IMG/VR virus record: IMGVR_UViG_3300001450_008977
Span: 8,039 to 44,894 of that record
Length of the DNA: 36,856 nt
From: a virus
Direction: 5' to 3' (one strand)
The position numbers were made by a program, and so were the translations under genes. This document shows positions 1-7,175 of this stretch, piece by piece; within the stretch, counting starts at the first letter, position 1, and each line of letters starts with the position of its first letter. The notes beneath the pieces are model-generated. The model searched no databases, was not told the origin of the DNA, and saw only the letters and a list, made by a program, of their open reading frames with translations.

Positions 1-291
1 GAAATGAGTATGAAATTAGAGTTTGATTTTATAGATAAAGTATTTGAAATGGGAGACCTAGAGAACTTAACTAAAGACGAGTTAAAGAACTTTATCAGGC
101 ATAGAATTAATACTAAGATGAAGGATTTAGGTTTACAGCCTATAGTTCCTTCTTCTGAGATTGATAAAGGAGCATTAAAAACTATGAAATGGTTTGATGC
201 AGTGATAGCAGGAAAACAACATACTGATTTCTTTGCCAGTAGAGTTACGAATTATTCAAAAGGTCATGTAGACTGGGGATCAGCTTTTTAA
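1..291 (+). CDS. nrdB: Ribonucleotide reductase small subunit, C-terminal part (truncated by window edge)
   Basis: The open frame continues to the left window edge, so this is the 3' end of a longer gene; the ATG codons at 4 and 10 are probably internal. The last 95 residues match the C-terminus of class I NrdB (R2): a helix with 'RHRINTKMKDLGL', then a 'KWFD' segment and a tail 'TDFFASRVTNYSKG'. R2 carries the di-metal radical site that starts catalysis in NrdA; the iron ligands lie upstream of the window. It ends 9 nt before nrdA, consistent with one transcript and a 1:1 complex. I am confident of the family, not of its radical cofactor type. Confidence 0.85.
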   Translation, partial: EMSMKLEFDFIDKVFEMGDLENLTKDELKNFIRHRINTKMKDLGLQPIVPSSEIDKGALKTMKWFDAVIAGKQHTDFFASRVTNYSKGHVDWGSAF

Positions 292-300
292 TTATAATAT

Positions 301-2013
301 ATGAGTGTAACAGTAGATTACTCCCAATGGGAGAAAGGAAAGGATTATCCTGAATGGATGACAGAAGTTTCATTAGCTACAATATCTAATGGATACTTAA
401 TGCATGGTGAAACTCCAAAAAAAGCTTATAAAAGAGTTGCCGATAGAGTAGCTTTAAGATTAGATAGACCTGATTTAGCTGGAAAATTTTTTAGGTATAT
501 ATGGAAAGGATGGTTAAACCTAGCTTCTCCTGTCTTATCTAATACCGGTACCGACAAAGGTTTACCAATATCTTGCTTTGGAATAGATACACCAGATTCT
601 ATTAGAGGAATAGGTTTGACAAATGCTGAATTAATGAGATTAACGTCACTTGGTGGTGGTGTAGGTATTGGTCTTTCTAAAGTACGTGGTAGAGGAGGAA
701 AAATCGGTAACGGAGTAGGTCAATCTGAAGGGGTAGTACCTTGGGCTAAAATTTACGATTCAACTATAATTGCTACTAATCAAGGATCAGTTCGAAGAGG
801 AGCAGCTTCAGTAAATTTAGATATAAATCATCCAGATATACAAGAATTCTTAGAAATTAGACGTCCTAAAGGAGACCCTAATAGACAGTGTCTAAACCTA
901 CATCAATGTGTTGTAGTGGATGATACATTTATGCAGAAACTCGAACATAGAGATCAAGAGGCTATGGATACCTGGATTAAAATACTTAAATCTAGAATGG
1001 AAACGGGAGAACCTTATGTTATGTTTAAAGATAACGTAAACAATGCTAATCCACCTGCATATAAAAAAAATAACTTAGAGGTTACAATGACTAACATCTG
1101 TTCTGAGATAACACTTTTTACAGACGAAGAACATAGCTTTATTTGCTGTTTATCTTCAGTTAACCTTACTAAGTGGCATGAATGGAAAAATTCTGACCTT
1201 ATAGAAACAGCAATTTACTTTCTTGACGGAGTAATGGAAGAGTTTTTAGTTAAAACTAACGGAAAAGAATCTCTAGTAAGGTCTCATAGATCTGCTAAAA
1301 AAGGTAGAGCAATTGGATTAGGTGTATTAGGATGGCATACACTACTACAGAACGAAAGAATACCATTTTCTTCAATAGCGGCAACATCGCTAACTCATCA
1401 GATCTTTTCGGAAATTAAAACTAAAGCAGAATTAGCTTCAAGAAGACTAGCAGATGAGTACGGAGAACCAATTTGGTGTAGAGGTACTGGGATGAGAAAT
1501 AGTCATTTACTTGCTATAGCCCCAACAGTCTCTAATTCTACCCTTACAGGTGGAGTATCTGCCGGTATTGAACCTGTCCCGGCTAATGTATACACTTTTA
1601 ATTCAGCTAAAGGTACTTTTATCAGGAAAAATCCTGCTTTAGAGACCTACTTAGAAGAGAAAGGATCAAATACCGAAGAAGTTTGGGATCAAATTATGAA
1701 AGATAGGGGGAGTATAGCTAATTTACCAGTAGATATCATGCCAGCAGAAGATAAACCTATATTTTTAACATTTGCAGAAATAAATCAATTACAATTAGTA
1801 GAACAAGCTGCTGCTAGACAGAAATATATAGACCAAACTCAGTCACTCAATTTAGCTTTTGATCCTACTGATTCTCCTAAGTTTATCAATGAAGTTCATC
1901 AAGCAGCATGGAGGTTAGGAATTAAAACACTTTACTACTTGAGAACTGATTCAGTAATAAATGGAGACATAGGGTCTCGTACTGAATTAGAGTGTTTATC
2001 CTGTGACGGATAG
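301..2013 (+). CDS. nrdA: Ribonucleoside-diphosphate reductase large subunit (class I)
   Basis: Reduces ribonucleotides to deoxyribonucleotides in the cytoplasm with NrdB. The catalytic triad is visible as N265-x-C267-x-E269 in 'NICSEI'; the redox pair is C92 ('SCFG') and C282/C283 ('CCLSSVNL'); the radical-transfer tyrosine pair is in 'KTLYYLRT' near the C-terminus; and the tail has C565-x-x-C568, which is re-reduced by thioredoxin or glutaredoxin. At 570 aa it is well short of the usual ~750-800 aa: there is no N-terminal ATP-cone, and residue 1 starts almost directly at the catalytic core. From family knowledge this should remove dATP feedback inhibition, useful for a phage needing large dNTP pools. 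A thioredoxin gene follows 170 nt later. Confidence 0.95.
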   Translation: MSVTVDYSQWEKGKDYPEWMTEVSLATISNGYLMHGETPKKAYKRVADRVALRLDRPDLAGKFFRYIWKGWLNLASPVLSNTGTDKGLPISCFGIDTPDSIRGIGLTNAELMRLTSLGGGVGIGLSKVRGRGGKIGNGVGQSEGVVPWAKIYDSTIIATNQGSVRRGAASVNLDINHPDIQEFLEIRRPKGDPNRQCLNLHQCVVVDDTFMQKLEHRDQEAMDTWIKILKSRMETGEPYVMFKDNVNNANPPAYKKNNLEVTMTNICSEITLFTDEEHSFICCLSSVNLTKWHEWKNSDLIETAIYFLDGVMEEFLVKTNGKESLVRSHRSAKKGRAIGLGVLGWHTLLQNERIPFSSIAATSLTHQIFSEIKTKAELASRRLADEYGEPIWCRGTGMRNSHLLAIAPTVSNSTLTGGVSAGIEPVPANVYTFNSAKGTFIRKNPALETYLEEKGSNTEEVWDQIMKDRGSIANLPVDIMPAEDKPIFLTFAEINQLQLVEQAAARQKYIDQTQSLNLAFDPTDSPKFINEVHQAAWRLGIKTLYYLRTDSVINGDIGSRTELECLSCDG

Positions 2014-2043
2014 TTGTCTATTTGAGATTATTTTCGTATATTG
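2014..2043 (+). promoter_or_regulatory. Bacteroidota-type promoter, small gene/thioredoxin operon
   Basis: TTG at 2014-2016, a 20-nt spacer ending TTTTCG, and TATATTG at 2037-2043. The geometry matches the Bacteroidota -33/-7 promoter. The start codon at 2063 gives a short leader of about 15 nt. Confidence 0.8.
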
Positions 2044-2062
2044 TATTATATAAAAACAAGTT

Positions 2063-2185
2063 ATGTCAAATTCTATGAAACAAAATATCACACAAGTAGT
2101 ATCCTGGATGAAAGTTAATAATTTCATGAAAGAAGAGCCAAAAAAGGGTAATAACAGAAAATTTAAAAAGAAATTTAAGAAATGA
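2063..2185 (+). CDS. Small basic protein of unknown function (40 aa)
   Basis: First gene behind a good promoter; its TGA overlaps the thioredoxin start (ATGA), so the two are probably translationally coupled. The protein is MSNSMKQNITQVVSWMKVNN-like at its N-terminus and ends in a Lys/Arg/Phe-rich tail ('RKFKKKFKK'), strongly positively charged and so possibly nucleic-acid or membrane binding. The start at 2063 has the recurrent phage leader 'ACAAGTTATG'. No family recognised. Confidence 0.6.
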   Translation: MSNSMKQNITQVVSWMKVNNFMKEEPKKGNNRKFKKKFKK

Positions 2186-2430
2186 AAGTAATCAAGTTTT
2201 ATGCTGACTGGTGCGGCCCATGTAAAAGTTATGCACCTATATTTGATAAAGTAGTAAATGAAATCAAAGTAGACTATGTTAAAGTAAACTTAGATAAAGA
2301 TACTGATGGTTTAGCTGCTAAGTATAAAATAAGAAGTATACCTGCTACAGTCTTCATTAATGAGGACGGAACATTTACAAAAGAAGTAGGTCTACTGACA
2401 GAAGATAAATTAAAACAATTAATAAAATAA
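2182..2430 (+). CDS. Thioredoxin
   Basis: An 82-aa minimal thioredoxin: beta strand 'VIKFYADW', active site C11-G-P-C14, and the cis-proline loop 'RSIPATVFI' around residues 52-60. It is shorter than E. coli TrxA (~108 aa), lacking the first helix and strand, as is common for phage thioredoxins. It follows nrdA and is a likely reductant for its C-terminal Cys pair. There is no signal peptide, so it is cytoplasmic. Its start overlaps the upstream 40-aa gene by 4 nt. Confidence 0.93.
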   Translation: MKVIKFYADWCGPCKSYAPIFDKVVNEIKVDYVKVNLDKDTDGLAAKYKIRSIPATVFINEDGTFTKEVGLLTEDKLKQLIK

Positions 2431-2433
2431 GTT

Positions 2434-2739
2434 ATGTTAAGAAGACCAGATTCAATCCCAAGTACAGATACTATAATAACTGATCCAGTTTTAGAACCTT
2501 TCTTTATAAGTAAATCTTCAACAGGAGGTTTTACTGTATACGAAAGAGTAATAAAAGGAGATAACGATACAGAGTATATTAAAACAGTATGCTACCCTGG
2601 TAACTTTGGGTATGCTTTAAAAGTTATAGCTGAAGAAAAAACTAACAGTTCTAATAATAAGAGTTTTACTACTATTAAGGACTATGTATTAAAATTTAAA
2701 AGCTATCAAGAAAAGATTACTTCCATTATGGGAGCTTAG
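2434..2739 (+). CDS. Hypothetical protein (101 aa)
   Basis: Starts 3 nt after the thioredoxin stop with the recurrent 'AAGTTATG' context. Soluble, mixed alpha/beta composition, no signal peptide, no cysteine pair. A central stretch 'GGFTVYERVIKGDNDTEYIKTVCY' (shown here only as GGFTVYERV and TVCY) looks like beta strands and the C-terminal 35 residues look helical. I recognise no family. Its stop codon lies inside a possible pseudoknot that precedes queC. Confidence 0.6.
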   Translation: MLRRPDSIPSTDTIITDPVLEPFFISKSSTGGFTVYERVIKGDNDTEYIKTVCYPGNFGYALKVIAEEKTNSSNNKSFTTIKDYVLKFKSYQEKITSIMGA

Positions 2740-2771
2740 CGTTTGCCTATACGCTCAAAATACCTGGCAAA
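2738..2771 (+). promoter_or_regulatory. Possible H-type pseudoknot in the queC leader
   Basis: AGCG(T) at 2738-2742 can pair with (A)CGCT at 2751-2755. The enclosed TTTGCC (2742-2747) can pair with GGCAAA (2766-2771), across an A-rich linker CAAAATACCT. The two helices interleave as in an H-type pseudoknot, 15 nt before the queC start. It does not match the preQ1-I pattern (no C just before the 3' strand of helix 1), so any ligand is unknown. Confidence 0.35.
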
Positions 2772-2786
2772 TTTAATTTATATAAA

Positions 2787-3578
2787 ATGGCAAAAAATGT
2801 TGTAATTAGTCTAAGCGGAGGGATGGACTCCTCAACCTTACTACTCAGATGTTTATCAGAGTATGACAATGTAACTGCAATATCTTTTGATTACGGTCAA
2901 AAGCATAGAGTAGAGCTTGAGAGAGCACAAGAACTAATAAGCTACTTAAAAGATAATGATAAGAACGTTAAATTTCAAGTAATTAAATTAGACGGATTAG
3001 TTAATCTTCTAAACTCAGCCTTAACAGAAGGTGGAGACGATGTACCGGAAGGTCATTACGAAGAGGATAATATGAAAGCTACTGTAGTACCTAATAGAAA
3101 CAAAATATTTGCTTCTTTGGTCCAGGCAGTTGCACTTTCAGAGGCAATGTCTAATGGAAATAATACAGATATCGCATTAGGAATCCATGCTGGAGACCAT
3201 GCAGTATATCCTGATTGCAGACAAGAGTTTAGAGATGCTGACGATAACGCCTTTAGACTAGGTAATTGGGAAGCAGATAAAGTAGATTATTTTACACCTT
3301 ATTTAGAAACTGACAAGTATGGAATTTTACAAGATGGTCAAAAGCTCTGTAGAGAACTTGGCCTTGATTTTAATAGCGTTTATAGTAGGACTAACACTTC
3401 TTATAAGCCTTACCCTAGCGGTAATAGTGATTACAAGTCCGCTTCATCTGTGGAACGAATCGAAGCGTTCATTAAATTGGGTGCGGATGATCCTGTACAG
3501 TACGAAGACGAAAGTGGACCAGTTAATTATGAAGTTGCGAAAACTCATGTTGAAAAGCTTTTAGCTGAATACGCGTAA
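2787..3578 (+). CDS. queC: 7-cyano-7-deazaguanine (preQ0) synthase QueC, lacking zinc cysteines
   Basis: QueC uses ATP and ammonia to turn 7-carboxy-7-deazaguanine into the amide and then the nitrile preQ0. The PP-loop ATP site 'SLSGGMDSS' is at residues 8-16, followed by 'FDYGQKH', and the conserved 'VPNRN' (101-105) and 'GIHAGDHAVYPDCR' regions are present. Length (263 aa) is normal. The C-terminal zinc knuckle, usually four cysteines (C-Y then C-x2-C-x2-C before the conserved R), is replaced by S205, D215, S218 and S221; the surrounding frame (TNTSYKP ... VERIEAF) is intact, so this is substitution, not truncation. It sits with queD, queE, queF, folE and dpdA elsewhere in the window. Confidence 0.9.
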   Translation: MAKNVVISLSGGMDSSTLLLRCLSEYDNVTAISFDYGQKHRVELERAQELISYLKDNDKNVKFQVIKLDGLVNLLNSALTEGGDDVPEGHYEEDNMKATVVPNRNKIFASLVQAVALSEAMSNGNNTDIALGIHAGDHAVYPDCRQEFRDADDNAFRLGNWEADKVDYFTPYLETDKYGILQDGQKLCRELGLDFNSVYSRTNTSYKPYPSGNSDYKSASSVERIEAFIKLGADDPVQYEDESGPVNYEVAKTHVEKLLAEYA

Positions 3579-3586
3579 TACGGAAT

Positions 3587-3659
3587 GCCTCTGAAGCTTA
3601 ATAGGAAAAGCATCTCACTTGTAAAGAGAAGTCTGTAGGTTCGACTCCTACTAGAGGCT
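3587..3659 (+). tRNA. tRNA-Thr (anticodon TGT)
   Basis: Cloverleaf by eye: acceptor GCCTCTG / TAGAGGC (one G-T pair); D stem GCTT/AAGC with GG in the loop; anticodon stem TCTCA/AGAGA with loop CTTGTAA (anticodon TGT at 34-36); T arm GTAGG/CCTAC with loop TTCGACT. Variable loop 5 nt, discriminator T, no encoded CCA. Departures from consensus: A instead of T at position 8 and an A-A mismatch at the base of the anticodon loop (31-39). It lies between queC and a membrane-protein gene. The anticodon would read ACA, the A-ending Thr codon. Confidence 0.85.
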
Positions 3660-3678
3660 CTAATTTTAAAAACAAAAG

Positions 3679-4149
3679 ATGAAATATTTAAAAGAAAAGT
3701 TTGGTAAGTACTTTCAATTTAAAAATACCACTAATGGAACAGATTACCTTTTAAGAGGATTAGCAACCGTATTATTTTTTATCCCAATTGGAATATTCCT
3801 AGGTATAGGAGTTGCTCTAATAGAATCAGATCTAATTATTGCAGGATTACTTATAATGCTAGGATGTTTATTTTTAATTCCAATGATTTGGTTTTCATTA
3901 GCATCAACATATAAAAGAATTAATGCATTTTTTCCTGGAAAAGCAGGATGGTTAGTAGCAGTAACATTTATATACTCTTTTATATTAGAAGGATTTAATC
4001 CTAATAGTGGAATGGAACAATTAAATGAATCAGCTGGAACATTACCTAATGGAGATTACACTACTTACTTAGTATTATTCATACCTTCTTTGGTTTGGAG
4101 TTTATACTTACTATTTGGTAATTCAAAAGTTAAAAAACATATAGGGTAA
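3679..4149 (+). CDS. DUF805-like membrane protein
   Basis: 156 aa with four predicted transmembrane segments (about 27-48, 52-75, 90-105, 129-147). Between TM2 and TM3 the sequence 'STYKRINAFFPGKAGW' resembles the DUF805 signature (R-x-H-D-x-G-x-S-G-W), though the His-Asp is replaced. DUF805 proteins are small inner-membrane proteins of unknown function common in bacteria. Its stop overlaps the next start (TAATG), so it is coupled to the kinase gene downstream. It may be host-derived. Function unknown. Confidence 0.7.
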   Translation: MKYLKEKFGKYFQFKNTTNGTDYLLRGLATVLFFIPIGIFLGIGVALIESDLIIAGLLIMLGCLFLIPMIWFSLASTYKRINAFFPGKAGWLVAVTFIYSFILEGFNPNSGMEQLNESAGTLPNGDYTTYLVLFIPSLVWSLYLLFGNSKVKKHIG

Positions 4150-4595
4150 TGATATTCTGGTTTACAGGTCAACCACATTCTGGAAAAACTACATTAGCTG
4201 ACTCTCTCAAGGATAAATGGATGCCACATGCGTTCCGTATAGATGGAGATGAAATGAGAGAGTTATTTGCTAATAAGGATTATTCAGAGAAAGGAAGATT
4301 AGCAAATATAGATGCAGCACAAAAAATTGCACATTACTTACATAATAAAGGAAAGGACGTGATAGTTTCTCTAGTATCTCCATATATTTACCAACGAGAA
4401 GAGTTTAAAGATAAATTATCCTGGCAATTAAAAGAAATACACGTACATTATAACCCTGAAAATGGAAAAAGAGGACGAGAAAAATACTGGGCTGATGATT
4501 ATATAGCACCTGTCGATAACTTTTTAGATATAGATACTACTTTAGATTCACCAGAGGATTCTTTATTAAAAATATCAAATTACATTTATGGTTAA
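4149..4595 (+). CDS. Adenylylsulfate kinase (CysC)-like P-loop kinase
   Basis: Walker A 'GQPHSGKTT' at residues 7-15, then 'RIDGDEMR' (30-37) matching the APS-kinase 'DGD-x2-R' motif, 'YSEKGRLANI' (45-54) matching the CysC 'F-x3-R-x2-N' region, and strand/loop 'VSLVSPY' (73-79). CysC phosphorylates adenylylsulfate to PAPS; at 148 aa this is shorter than CysC (~200 aa), and no classical ATP sulfurylase is seen nearby, so the real substrate could be another nucleotide or phospho-sugar. It is coupled by overlap to the HAD phosphatase, nucleotidylyltransferase and carbamoyltransferase that follow. A sulfotransferase-like gene lies at 26707. Confidence 0.75.
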   Translation: MIFWFTGQPHSGKTTLADSLKDKWMPHAFRIDGDEMRELFANKDYSEKGRLANIDAAQKIAHYLHNKGKDVIVSLVSPYIYQREEFKDKLSWQLKEIHVHYNPENGKRGREKYWADDYIAPVDNFLDIDTTLDSPEDSLLKISNYIYG

Positions 4596-4932
4596 AAAGA
4601 AAACATACTTTGTAGATATAGACGGTACTATTTTTAAGTACAGAGAATTTGATACATATCTCGATAATCCGGCAGTTGTAATAAAGTCTACAAAACAATT
4701 TTTACAACAAGCAAGAGATGAAGGTCATATGATTATTCTTACAACAGCACGACCGGATACTAAATTTATGAGAGCACAGACTCAATTCGAGCTCATTCAA
4801 GGTAATATACCTTACGATAGATTAATTATGGGAATAGAAAGAGGTCCAAGATACTTAATTAATGATTTATCTCCAAAAGAACCGGGTGATAGAGCAATTT
4901 GTTATAATTTAATAAGAGATGAAGGTATATGA
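4588..4932 (+). CDS. HAD-superfamily phosphatase, small
   Basis: Motif I D10-I-D12-G-T, motif II 'TTARP' (52-56) and a motif IV-like acidic site 'INDLSP' (D93) define a HAD phosphatase of about 114 aa without a large cap domain, similar in layout to the phosphatase half of phage polynucleotide kinase or KdsC-like enzymes. The substrate is not evident; a phosphorylated small molecule handled by the adjacent kinase and nucleotidylyltransferase is likely. The start overlaps the kinase gene by 8 nt and its stop overlaps the next start (ATGA). Confidence 0.82.
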   Translation: MVKKKTYFVDIDGTIFKYREFDTYLDNPAVVIKSTKQFLQQARDEGHMIILTTARPDTKFMRAQTQFELIQGNIPYDRLIMGIERGPRYLINDLSPKEPGDRAICYNLIRDEGI

Positions 4933-5282
4933 AAAAGTATTCAATGTTTATTGGAAGATGGCAACCATGGCATGCCGGTCACCGTTGGTTAATCGATCAA
5001 AGATTAAATCAAGGTAAAAACGTATGGATAGCAATTCGTGATGTAGAACCAAGTGATAACCAACCTTGGACAGCACATGAAGTAATGATGAATATTCAAA
5101 AGGAACTACACGGTCTAATTGTAGAAGGAAGGATATTTATTAGTATAATACCGGACATAGAATCTGTTAACTATGGAAGAGGAGTAGGCTATGACGTTAT
5201 AGAGCATGTACCGCCTACTGAAATTGACGAAGTTTCTGCTACAAAAATTAGAGCAAAAATGAGAAAAGACGGTAAGTTATAA
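4929..5282 (+). CDS. Nucleotidylyltransferase, NMN adenylyltransferase-like
   Basis: N-terminal 'GRWQPWHAGH' (9-18) is the H-x-G-H nucleotide-binding motif with the G-R-x-Q-P form seen in archaeal-type NMN adenylyltransferases, and 'SATKIR' (103-108) is the matching C-terminal motif. At 117 aa it is a minimal single-domain enzyme. It would transfer AMP or CMP to a phosphate-bearing substrate; NAD salvage is one possibility, activation of a modified nucleotide or sugar another. Tightly coupled to the HAD gene (ATGA) and 9 nt before the carbamoyltransferase. Confidence 0.8.
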   Translation: MKKYSMFIGRWQPWHAGHRWLIDQRLNQGKNVWIAIRDVEPSDNQPWTAHEVMMNIQKELHGLIVEGRIFISIIPDIESVNYGRGVGYDVIEHVPPTEIDEVSATKIRAKMRKDGKL

Positions 5283-5291
5283 ACGTTAACT

Positions 5292-6983
5292 ATGCTACAA
5301 TTAGGAATCTCCGCTTTTTATCATGATGCAGCAGCTTGCTTAGTAAAAGACGGTAAAGTAATTAGTGCAATAGAGGAGGAAAGATTTACTGAAATTAAAC
5401 ATGACAGTTCATTTCCTGTTTGCTCCATACAATGGTTATTAAAAAAAGCTAACATCCAGAATATAAACGATATAGACGAAGTATGCTGGTATGAAAATCC
5501 TAAGACTAAGAAGGATAGGGTTGTTAAAACTTTTGCTAAAAAACCTTTTAGAACCTTATTTAATAAACTAAAATTCCTTACTAAGTACTACCTATTATCA
5601 CCAAAAATTCTACTATACTGTTATTTTAACTATACCGGTAAGATTAAATACATAGACCATCACTTATCTCACGGTGCTTTTTCATATTTTACTAGCCCTT
5701 ATAAACATGCAGCTATATTAACTGTTGACGGTGTTGGAGAATGGGAAACTATTACTATATCTAAGGCAGTTAACGGTAAGATTACAAAAAAACTATCGAT
5801 TGATTTTCCTAATTCACTAGGAATGTTATATTCCGCTATTACAGCTTTTTTAGGATTTAAACCAAACGAGGGAGAGTATAAAATTATGGGATTAGCTCCG
5901 TTTGGGAACCCTGATAGGTACTTTGATAAGTTAAATTCTATTTTTAATAATACTGATAGTAAATTTGAAATTGATCAAACCTTTTTCACGTGGGAATATT
6001 CAGATAAGATAATGTTTAATTTAGAACTATGTCAGTTACTAGAACTTGCCCCGAAATTTCCTGAGGAGCCTATGTTACAGGACCATAAAGACTTAGCGGC
6101 AGCATTACAGAAAGTTTATGAATTCCAATTTAGTAAGTTACTTAAAACTGCAAAAAAATTAACTAAAAGTGATAATATCTGCTTAGGAGGAGGATGTGCG
6201 TATAACGGTGTAGCTAATATAAAAGCATACGAATACTTTAAATCAGTACATATACCTTTCGCTCCTTCTGATGCTGGTTCTGCTATAGGTGCTTGTTTAC
6301 ATAGCTATATTAACAATAGTTCAGTAGTCAGCTGGAAAGGTAAACGTAGAAACAATAATAATCCCTATTTAGGTGATTCTTATAAAGATAGCGAAATTAT
6401 ACCGGTATTAAGTTATTTTAGTAACTTCATTAATTTTAAAAGACATCATAATGATGAGCTATTAGTTCACTTAGCTAATGCTATTAATGAAGAGAAAATT
6501 ATTGCATTATTTAGAGAGAGAATGGAATTTGGAGCTAGAGCATTAGGTAATAGGTCAATTATAGCTTCTCCAAAGTATGCCAATATGAGGAAAAGGTTAA
6601 ATAAGATTATTAAAAAAAGAGAAGGTTTTAGACCTTTTGCACCTTCTGTTACCTTAGACAATGCTAAGAAATATTTTGATATTAAAGAACCAGTCCCTTA
6701 TATGAATATAGTAGCTAAAAATAAGAGTAACTTATTTAATGCTGCTACTCATATAGACGGTTCATCGAGAGTACAAACAGTTACAAATCAATCTAATCCG
6801 AACTATTACAAGCTACTTAAAGAAGTAGGTAAAGTAACCGGACATGAAGTTTTACTTAATACTTCATTTAACCTTAAAGATCAGACTATTACTAGAACAC
6901 CGTTACAGGCTATAGAAAGATTTATAAGCTCTGAAATAGATATTCTAGTAATAAATAACTATTTAATAAAACGAAAAAAATGA
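5292..6983 (+). CDS. Carbamoyltransferase, NodU/TobZ family
   Basis: A full-length (563 aa) O-carbamoyltransferase. The N-terminal ASKHA-like domain has 'FYHDAAACLV' at the start, 'EEERFT', the metal/nucleotide motif 'DHHLSHGAF' and 'TVDGVGEW'; the middle has 'EGEYKIMGLAPFG' and 'LGGGCAYNG'; the C-terminal YrdC-like part has 'EFGARALGNRSI', 'GFRPFAPSV' and 'LLNTSFN'. Family members use carbamoyl phosphate and ATP to carbamoylate hydroxyls on sugars or antibiotics. In this cassette the acceptor may be a nucleotide, DNA base or surface sugar; the sequence does not say which. Confidence 0.92.
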   Translation: MLQLGISAFYHDAAACLVKDGKVISAIEEERFTEIKHDSSFPVCSIQWLLKKANIQNINDIDEVCWYENPKTKKDRVVKTFAKKPFRTLFNKLKFLTKYYLLSPKILLYCYFNYTGKIKYIDHHLSHGAFSYFTSPYKHAAILTVDGVGEWETITISKAVNGKITKKLSIDFPNSLGMLYSAITAFLGFKPNEGEYKIMGLAPFGNPDRYFDKLNSIFNNTDSKFEIDQTFFTWEYSDKIMFNLELCQLLELAPKFPEEPMLQDHKDLAAALQKVYEFQFSKLLKTAKKLTKSDNICLGGGCAYNGVANIKAYEYFKSVHIPFAPSDAGSAIGACLHSYINNSSVVSWKGKRRNNNNPYLGDSYKDSEIIPVLSYFSNFINFKRHHNDELLVHLANAINEEKIIALFRERMEFGARALGNRSIIASPKYANMRKRLNKIIKKREGFRPFAPSVTLDNAKKYFDIKEPVPYMNIVAKNKSNLFNAATHIDGSSRVQTVTNQSNPNYYKLLKEVGKVTGHEVLLNTSFNLKDQTITRTPLQAIERFISSEIDILVINNYLIKRKK

Positions 6984-7090
6984 CAGAAGAAGAAAAAGAA
7001 AAAAAATTAAAAGAAAAATTAGATAAAGAGTTTGAAGAAAAATTAAAAGAACTTAAAAAAAGAGACCCTTTTACGTATAAAAACTTTTAA
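6980..7090 (+). CDS. Small Glu/Lys-rich protein (36 aa)
   Basis: ATGA overlap with the carbamoyltransferase stop. The sequence is nearly all Glu, Lys and Leu in a helical, coiled-coil-like pattern, ending 'KRDPFTYKNF'. It is a plausible small charged helix; no family recognised. It is followed directly by the promoter of the next operon. Confidence 0.5.
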   Translation: MTEEEKEKKLKEKLDKEFEEKLKELKKRDPFTYKNF

Positions 7091-7093
7091 ATA

Positions 7094-7125
7094 TTTGGAT
7101 ATAATAAATATTTATCGTATCTTAC
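7094..7125 (+). promoter_or_regulatory. Bacteroidota-type promoter, queD/queE operon
   Basis: TTTG at 7094-7097, a 20-nt spacer ending TTATCG, and TATCTTAC at 7118-7125. The predicted start of transcription is near 7129, leaving a leader of ~47 nt that contains a riboswitch-like fold. Confidence 0.78.
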
Positions 7126-7142
7126 TTAAACATAACAGACAA

Positions 7143-7172
7143 TAGTGTCACAGCACCACTTTAAAAACACGG
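7143..7172 (+). promoter_or_regulatory. Putative preQ1 class I riboswitch, queD/queE operon
   Basis: Helix 1 AGTG (7144-7147) with CACT (7157-7160); loop TCA-CAG-CA-C in which C7156 sits directly before the 3' strand, the position of the ligand-pairing cytidine; then an A-rich tail TTAAAAA and CACGG ending 4 nt before the ATG. C7151 with G7171 and G7153 with C7168 would form helix 2. The loop and tail resemble the Thermoanaerobacter tengcongensis aptamer. Helix 1 is only 4 bp and helix 2 is weak, so this is less certain than the folE copy. Ligand binding would hide the region just before the start codon. Confidence 0.6.
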
Positions 7173-7175
7173 AAA

